From Blastocatellia bacterium (GTDB lineage: Bacteria; Acidobacteriota; Blastocatellia; HR10; J050), in assembly GCA_026985075.1 (NCBI GenBank), contig JALSQX010000105.1, positions 62,001-126,000 on the forward strand: a DNA stretch of 64,000 nt, written 5' to 3'. A program made the translations under genes and the position numbers. Of the stretch, positions 57,908 to 64,000 are shown one piece after another; the stretch's first letter is position 1; the number at the start of each line of letters is the position of its first letter. The notes under the pieces are model-generated. The model was not told the DNA's origin and ran no database searches. It saw only the letters and a program-made list of their open reading frames with translations.

Positions 57908-60900
57908 ATGAAAAGAAATGGTCTGATTATCACGCTGATGGTGGGAATGCTCATCATTCTGGCGTCTCCGGTTCCGTCCGCCTACGGGCAGGTGGCCAAT
58001 GCGACGTTGGTCGGTACGGTGGTGGATCCCACCGGCGCGGTGATTCCTGAGGCCACCGTCACCGTGCGCAATGTCGCCACCAACGAGACGCGGACAACGA
58101 TGACGACGAGTGACGGGCTCTATCGCATTCCCAACCTGCTTCCGGGAACCTATACGGTTCGAGTCGAAAAAAGCGGATTCAAAACGAGCGTGACCTCCGA
58201 TGTCATTTTACACGTCGGTGAGACGACCCGGGTGGACGTCACGCTGCAAATTGGCGCTCTGGAAGAAGAAGTTGAGATCGTGGGTGGCGCGCCGCTGATG
58301 AATACCGAAGAGGGGCGCATCACGCACATCGTCGAATCCAGGCAGGTCGAAGAGCTTCCCTTGATCAAACGGAACATCTATCAGCTTCCGGTTCTCGAGC
58401 CGGGAACGACGCCGACGCGAATCCAGATACCGACCTATTATAGCAACTCGGTGTACCAGCTCGGCTTCATCGCTTACGGGAAGCGCATCCGTGGGACGAA
58501 CTTCCTGCTCGACGGGGCGCCCAATACGGACAACGGCCTCGGGGGGATTCCGGCCATCTCTCCCATTCTGGATGCCGTTCAGGAGTTCCAGGTCTCGACC
58601 AACAACTTCGATCGCGAGTATGGGCGGAATTACGGGGCCATCATTAACGTGGCGACGAAATCGGGCACCAACGAAGTGCATGGCTCGGCCTGGGAGTTTC
58701 ACCGCAATGCGGCGCTCAATGCGCGCAACTTTTTCGATCTGGAAAAACCGGTGCCCAACATTCAGAATCAGTTCGGCGTCAGTATCGGCGGGCCCATCAG
58801 AAAAGATGCCACGTTCTGGTTTTTCGCCTATGAAGGCTTCCGCGAGCGCCGGGGTATCACCCGCAAGGTTCAGATTGAGACGCCAGCCCTCCGTCAGTGG
58901 GTGGCGGCGAATCGTCCGGGAAGCGTAGCCGATTACTTGTTCCGGAACTTTCCCGGCCCGGATCCCATTCCCGGCACGGAGGTGGATTTGGGAACGCCGC
59001 AGCCGGGCGAGTTCGTTTTCGATCCCTGCGATCCCGACACGGGGAGTGGCTGCGATGGCATCCCAGACATTGGCGTGGGGATCGGTCAAGCGGTCAATGC
59101 CACCACCAACGATCAATATCTCATTCGGCTTGATCATAGTTTCAATCAAGGGAAAGACAAGCTCTTCGGTCGTTGGGTGGGATTCCATCCGCGCAATACT
59201 GGCGTGGGTGAACTGACCACCATTGGCGGCTTAGGCCGCATCCTGCGCGGATTTCGGCGGCCTCTGAGCGGTTTTGTCGGGAATCTGGCGGTGGGGCATG
59301 TTCATCTGTTCTCTTCCACGTTCGTGCATAATTTTCGATTCGGTTACCTGCGCAACCGGGCGACGACGCTGCCCTTTCCCGAGAATGTTCCTCTCATGCT
59401 GCTGGATGATTTCACCTTGGGGTTTGGAGCGGACTTCTTCATCCCCCTCGATTTCGAGGATAATGCGTTCAATTTCAAGGAGACGTTGATGATCACCCGC
59501 GGCGCTCATGGCATCAAACTGGGCGTGGAATACAATCATGATCTGGAGAACAGCACTTTCGATGCCGTGAGTCGGGGATTGTATGAGTTCTCCAGTTTGC
59601 TCGATTTCATCGACGACGAACCCTACTTGCAGTTTCAACATATCGATCCCATGACCGGACAGAGCATCATCGACAGTCCCAACCGCCGTCGTCATTTCCG
59701 CCGCCGCGATTTCGCCTGGTTCATTCAGGACGATTGGAAGGTGACCAGTAATTTCACGCTCAATCTGGGAATGCGATATCAATACTTCGGGGTGATCAAG
59801 GAGACGAACGGGAAACAGGCGGGGATTCACTTCGGGGAAGGGAGCACGTTCGCCGAGCGATTCGCCAATGCCACGTTCGGTCCCCGAGAGGAGATGTACA
59901 AGCCCGATCGCAACAATTTTGCCCCTTCGTTCGGGTTCGCCTGGGATCCCCGGGGAGCTGGCCAGTTCGTCGTCCGAGGAGGTTTCTCCATCAATTACGA
60001 TCGCATTCACTCGGATCTGCTCACCGAGCCGAGCCGATTCACTCCGCCCTTTGGAGCCTTCGCCGTGGCCGTGCCCATTGCCGGTATCTGTCAGGCGCCA
60101 ATCCCGTATTCGGTCGAAGATGTCATCAAGTTCCCGCCGACGCCGCATCCCGATTTCGCCGCTCCGTTGAGTCCTCGCGGGGGATTGAGTCTCTGTCGAT
60201 TCTCCCCCTTCTTCCTCGATCCCAACCTGCGAACGCCCTATGCCGAGGATTGGAACTTAACCTTCCAGGTCGCCCTGGCTCGAGACTGGGTTTTGGAATT
60301 GAGCTATGCGGGGAGTGCCGGCCACAAGCTCACCTATGCGGACGATCCCAATCGCTTCAATGGCGATCTGCTCGATGGGGTTGAGGATCGACTGAATCCC
60401 GATTTGCTCTGGGTGTCGTATATGACGACGGATACCGACTCGATCTACCATGGTGGAACGGTGCAGATCAAGAAGCGGTTCAGCCACGGGTATTTGATCC
60501 AGGCCAGCTACACGTTCGGCAAGGTGCTCAACTACCAGGATGATCCGTTCGCCGGAGACTTCATCGGCGCGGGCACCGGTTACTTTGGCTCCAACGATGT
60601 GACCAATCGAGCAGCGGAGCGAGGACGTTCCTCGTTCGATATTCGTCATCGATTCACCGCCAACTTCGTCTGGGAGATCGGCGCGTTTCGGAGTCACGGA
60701 CCGTTGTTCCGGGCCCTGTTGGGAGGATGGCAACTGAACGGCGTCATCTCCTACGAGACGGGACGTCCGTTCACCGTGTTCAACACGGCGTTCGCTCCGG
60801 TGGGCGATTATAACCTGGATGGCGGCGGAGGCACGCAGGCGACGTCTTACGATCGCCCCAATACTCCGGCTTTCGGAAATACCGTGGGTTGTCTCGGTCC

Positions 60901-61219
60901 CCACGCCTATATCCGAGGGTTGTTCAAACCGTCGGATTTTCCCATTCCCGAGCCGGGAGTGCCGGGAGATCTTGGCCGCAATACGTTCTGTGGGCCGGAC
61001 TTCGCCAGCGTGGACTTCTCCTTGTTCAAGAACTTTGACGTTCCGTTCTTCGGCGAGGCGGGGAAGGTGCAGTTCCGATTCGAAGCGTTCAATCTGTTCA
61101 ACCGCGTCAACTTGTGGTTGCCGGATAACGATCTGGCGGGAGATCCATTGACTTTTGGCAAATCGACGCAGGCGTATATTCCTCGTGAATTGCAGTTCGG
61201 GTTGAAGCTCATCTGGTGA
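57908..61219 (+). CDS. TonB-dependent receptor with carboxypeptidase-regulatory-like domain (Oar-like)
   Basis: Signal peptide MKRNGLIITLMVGMLIILASPVPSAYG; GTVVDPTGAVIPEATVTVRN; C-terminal RELQFGLKLIW; start refined after GGGGAGGA. Confidence 0.9.
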   Translation: MKRNGLIITLMVGMLIILASPVPSAYGQVANATLVGTVVDPTGAVIPEATVTVRNVATNETRTTMTTSDGLYRIPNLLPGTYTVRVEKSGFKTSVTSDVILHVGETTRVDVTLQIGALEEEVEIVGGAPLMNTEEGRITHIVESRQVEELPLIKRNIYQLPVLEPGTTPTRIQIPTYYSNSVYQLGFIAYGKRIRGTNFLLDGAPNTDNGLGGIPAISPILDAVQEFQVSTNNFDREYGRNYGAIINVATKSGTNEVHGSAWEFHRNAALNARNFFDLEKPVPNIQNQFGVSIGGPIRKDATFWFFAYEGFRERRGITRKVQIETPALRQWVAANRPGSVADYLFRNFPGPDPIPGTEVDLGTPQPGEFVFDPCDPDTGSGCDGIPDIGVGIGQAVNATTNDQYLIRLDHSFNQGKDKLFGRWVGFHPRNTGVGELTTIGGLGRILRGFRRPLSGFVGNLAVGHVHLFSSTFVHNFRFGYLRNRATTLPFPENVPLMLLDDFTLGFGADFFIPLDFEDNAFNFKETLMITRGAHGIKLGVEYNHDLENSTFDAVSRGLYEFSSLLDFIDDEPYLQFQHIDPMTGQSIIDSPNRRRHFRRRDFAWFIQDDWKVTSNFTLNLGMRYQYFGVIKETNGKQAGIHFGEGSTFAERFANATFGPREEMYKPDRNNFAPSFGFAWDPRGAGQFVVRGGFSINYDRIHSDLLTEPSRFTPPFGAFAVAVPIAGICQAPIPYSVEDVIKFPPTPHPDFAAPLSPRGGLSLCRFSPFFLDPNLRTPYAEDWNLTFQVALARDWVLELSYAGSAGHKLTYADDPNRFNGDLLDGVEDRLNPDLLWVSYMTTDTDSIYHGGTVQIKKRFSHGYLIQASYTFGKVLNYQDDPFAGDFIGAGTGYFGSNDVTNRAAERGRSSFDIRHRFTANFVWEIGAFRSHGPLFRALLGGWQLNGVISYETGRPFTVFNTAFAPVGDYNLDGGGGTQATSYDRPNTPAFGNTVGCLGPHAYIRGLFKPSDFPIPEPGVPGDLGRNTFCGPDFASVDFSLFKNFDVPFFGEAGKVQFRFEAFNLFNRVNLWLPDNDLAGDPLTFGKSTQAYIPRELQFGLKLIW

Positions 61220-61241
61220 CGGTTCGAGCGAGGATGAGGCG

Positions 61242-62867
61242 ATGTCGAGGATGAGCAGCGAGCTCGACATGGAGCGGACCAAACGCACCGTCCTCGCCGT
61301 AGTGGGCGTCCTCTTCTTCATGGGGGTTCACGTGGGGGAGCGGGACAATGGGCGCGCGGTGCTGCGAGAAAAATGTGCCCCTTGTCATCGACCCGACGAG
61401 GCGGGACGATTGAGTCGTATTGCGTTCCAACGCAAGACCCCCGAAGGCTGGCACATGACCATCACGCGAATGCAACGCCTCCATGGCGTTCGGCTCGCCC
61501 CTGATGAGAAGAGGGCGCTCATTAAATACCTCAGCCGTGAGCAGGGTCTCGCTCCCGCGGAAGTGAAACCGTTCGCCTATCTGGTGGAGCGACGAGACTG
61601 GCTCACCGAGGCGGTGCCCAGTGAGAAGAGGCGAATGCTCTGCGCCCGTTGCCATAGCTACGCCAGAATTGCTCTCCAGAGGCGGACGCCGGCCGAATGG
61701 ACGCGTCTCATCCACTTTCATTTGGGTCAGTTCCCGACCATCGAATATCAAGCGGGGGGGAGAAATATCGCCTGGTTCGAAGAGGCGTTGAAAGAGGCTC
61801 AAAAGCTCGCCCGGGAGTTTCCCTATGAATCAGAGGTCTGGGCGCGTTGGAAGCAGCGATCCCATCCTCCTCTGGGAAGGACCTTCGGCGTCATCGGCTA
61901 TCAGCCCGGCCGGGGCATGTACCGAGGCGAGGTGACGCTCACCGACCTCGGCGATGACGAGTACGAGGAGACTCTGGAATGGGAATTTGCCGACGGCCGC
62001 CGGATCTCGGGGAAGGGGAGAGTGATTGTGTACGCGGGCTACGCCTGGCGGAGTAGCGTGAAGCTGGATGATGGGACGAGCATCAGAGAAGTCCTCCATC
62101 TCTTCGATGACGGTCGAACGCTCACCGGTCGGTGGTTTCTCGCTCAACATGAAGAACTCGGAGGCGACGAGACGCTCGTTCGGCGTGGAGAGACGCCCCG
62201 CATTCTGGCCGTGAACCCTCCGGCGGTGAGACGAGGGGCACCTCCCGCGACCATCCAGATATGGGGGATGAATTTTCCGCCTCACATCAGGCCGACCGAC
62301 ATCAGTTTGGGGGAGGGCATCGCCATCCGAGAGATCGTTCGCTCCGATGAACGAAGCGTCGTGGTTCGGATTCGCGTCGATGAACGAACGGCCATCGGCC
62401 CGAGAGAGGTGAGGGTCGGCGCTGCTGAAGCCAGGGCTCATCTCGTCGTCTACGATCACATCGACTATATCAAAATCCGTCCAGAACGAGCGCTAGCCCG
62501 CATCGGCGGGACGACGGCTCCCAAGCAACTTCAGCAGTTCGAGGCCATCGCCTTCTCCAATGGTCCTGATGGTCAAAAAGAGACTGCCGATGATCTGCGT
62601 ATCGGCTCGGTGAGCGTACGATGGGAAATGAAGGAATTTCCCACCGGGCTGGGAGATCGTGATGTGGAGTTTGTGGGCTCTATCGACCAGAATGGGTTGT
62701 TCACTCCCGCCGATGAAGGGCCCAACCCCCGGCGCCGATATCAAACCAATAACGTCGGCGATGTCTGGATCGAAGCGTCGTTTCGGCGCTCGGATGGCCA
62801 GGTGCTCAAGGCCAGGGCGTACTTGATCGTCACCGTGCCTCGATGGGTGAAACCGCCGCTCAGATGA
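61242..62867 (+). CDS. qhpA: Quinohemoprotein amine dehydrogenase alpha subunit (second paralogue)
   Basis: CAPCHRPDEAGRLSRIAFQRKTPEGWHMTITRM and CARCHSYARI diheme pattern; collinear with the 10311-11933 paralogue. Confidence 0.87.
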   Translation: MSRMSSELDMERTKRTVLAVVGVLFFMGVHVGERDNGRAVLREKCAPCHRPDEAGRLSRIAFQRKTPEGWHMTITRMQRLHGVRLAPDEKRALIKYLSREQGLAPAEVKPFAYLVERRDWLTEAVPSEKRRMLCARCHSYARIALQRRTPAEWTRLIHFHLGQFPTIEYQAGGRNIAWFEEALKEAQKLAREFPYESEVWARWKQRSHPPLGRTFGVIGYQPGRGMYRGEVTLTDLGDDEYEETLEWEFADGRRISGKGRVIVYAGYAWRSSVKLDDGTSIREVLHLFDDGRTLTGRWFLAQHEELGGDETLVRRGETPRILAVNPPAVRRGAPPATIQIWGMNFPPHIRPTDISLGEGIAIREIVRSDERSVVVRIRVDERTAIGPREVRVGAAEARAHLVVYDHIDYIKIRPERALARIGGTTAPKQLQQFEAIAFSNGPDGQKETADDLRIGSVSVRWEMKEFPTGLGDRDVEFVGSIDQNGLFTPADEGPNPRRRYQTNNVGDVWIEASFRRSDGQVLKARAYLIVTVPRWVKPPLR

Positions 62868-62893
62868 GGGTCGTGACAGGGAGGACGGACGCC

Positions 62894-64000
62894 ATGAGCG
62901 AAAACGTGATTCGATTGAGGTCCGAGAACATCCACCAGGTCACGGTGGGAGGGAAAACGTATCTGCTCGTCGTCCCGCACACAGCTCTTTTCCAACCGGA
63001 CGATGTCTCATCGGCGGTACTCGATTATTTGAAGCGGCATGGCGCGGTCCGGCGAGAAGCGCTCTTTCGCGATTTGACAAGCACTTACGGTCTGGAGGCA
63101 CTCCAGGATGTACTCGGCGAACTCGTATCGTTGGGAGTGATCGGCAATGGCCGGCAAAACGGCCACACTGCCGACGCGCTTCCCCTGGGGGATCGAGAGA
63201 CGTTAACGACGTTGGTATTGAACGTGAGCAATCGGTGTAACATGGGATGCCATTATTGCTATGGGGGTGGATTCCAGGATCTCCAATCGGGGCAGCAGAT
63301 GTCCTGGTCGGTGGCCAAAAGGAGCGTCGACGTCCTCCTCCAACGTGCAGGCTCTCACCGAAAAGTCACTCTGGTGTTTTTCGGTGGCGAGCCGCTGTTG
63401 AACTTTGAGCTCATCCAGCGCGTCGTTCTCTACGCTCGGAGACAAGCCACCGAGCGCGGGCTGTTCGTCGATTTCACCATCACGACCAACGGGACGGGAT
63501 TGACCGGAGAGGTGATCGACTTCCTCAAGCGCCATCGATTCGGCGTCACCGTGAGTCTGGATGGCCCCAAAGAGATTCACGATCGCCGTCGGGTTTTCAA
63601 GAATGGTCGCGGAACCTATGAAGTCATTCTGCCTCGCATTCGCGCCCTGTTGGACGCCTATCGTGATCGACCGATTGGGGCGAGAGTCACCCTCACCAGA
63701 GGAGTGACGGCGGTCGGTGAGATCTTCGCTCACCTCATCGATCTGGGATTCGCCGAAGTCGGTTTCTCGCCGGTGACCGCCGGGCCGAGTCAGGGCTATA
63801 CGCTCACCGAGGCCGAGCTGGAGCGTGTCTTCAACGAGTTTGAGAAACTGGCCGAGCAGTTCCTCAAGAAGGCGTTGAACGATGAGTATCTCGGTTTTTC
63901 GAATTTGAGCCAGATCATCACTGACTTCGCCCGGGGAACGAGTAAAACCCTCCCCTGTGGAGCGGGCCTGGGATTATTGGATGTTGATCACAACGGGGAC
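62894..64000 (+). CDS. qhpD: QhpD-like radical SAM peptide maturase, 3' truncated by window edge
   Basis: ORF open to the window end (hence missing from the ORF track); VSNRCNMGCHYCYGGGF (CxxxCxxC), FFGGEPLLN, TTNGT, SLDGPKEIHD, PCGAG SPASM onset; GGGAGGA upstream. Confidence 0.87.
   Translation, partial: MSENVIRLRSENIHQVTVGGKTYLLVVPHTALFQPDDVSSAVLDYLKRHGAVRREALFRDLTSTYGLEALQDVLGELVSLGVIGNGRQNGHTADALPLGDRETLTTLVLNVSNRCNMGCHYCYGGGFQDLQSGQQMSWSVAKRSVDVLLQRAGSHRKVTLVFFGGEPLLNFELIQRVVLYARRQATERGLFVDFTITTNGTGLTGEVIDFLKRHRFGVTVSLDGPKEIHDRRRVFKNGRGTYEVILPRIRALLDAYRDRPIGARVTLTRGVTAVGEIFAHLIDLGFAEVGFSPVTAGPSQGYTLTEAELERVFNEFEKLAEQFLKKALNDEYLGFSNLSQIITDFARGTSKTLPCGAGLGLLDVDHNGD

Noticed and set aside
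1-64000. CRISPR arrays, transposases, integrases, tRNA or rRNA genes
   Set aside because: Looked for regularly spaced repeats, transposase motifs and tRNA-like cloverleaves; none recognised, though short tRNAs could be missed by eye.

Overview
The window is GC-rich and tightly packed. It looks like a chromosomal region of an Acidobacteriota-like organism; this is inferred from the Oar-type TonB receptors with N-terminal carboxypeptidase-regulatory domains and is not proven. Its core is a roughly 48 kb, almost entirely minus-strand super-cluster (about 5.0-53.2 kb) for aerobic catabolism of arylacetates, aromatic amino acids and probably aromatic amines. It encodes three phenylacetate-CoA ligase (PaaK) modules, one of them fused to IorB, plus IorA, a HisC-type aminotransferase and PaaF/PaaG/PaaJ/PaaI-like enzymes. 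It also encodes diiron oxygenase homologues, a class III extradiol dioxygenase, aldehyde dehydrogenases, HyuA/HyuB, a B12-dependent acyl-CoA mutase, CoA-transferases, a three-subunit Mo-hydroxylase, a Rieske protein, a V4R protein and a quinohemoprotein amine dehydrogenase (QHNDH) alpha/beta pair. Oar-type TonB receptors are interspersed. At the right end are a LysR regulator, a sigma54 enhancer-binding protein with a near-consensus sigma54 promoter and candidate upstream activator sites, then another TonB receptor, a second QHNDH alpha subunit and a QhpD-like radical SAM maturase that runs off the window (absent from the ORF track). The most notable observations are the IorB-PaaK fusion, the diiron/extradiol ring-opening module without recognisable paaBCDE, the acyl-CoA mutase with Leu at the substrate-specificity Tyr position, the QHNDH alpha/beta pair lacking gamma and maturase, and the regulatory architecture (PaaR-like operator over a promoter, twin promoters, sigma54 promoter plus UAS, paired palindromic repeat). 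No CRISPR array, transposase, rRNA or tRNA was recognised. All identifications are by eye from motifs; no database search was run.
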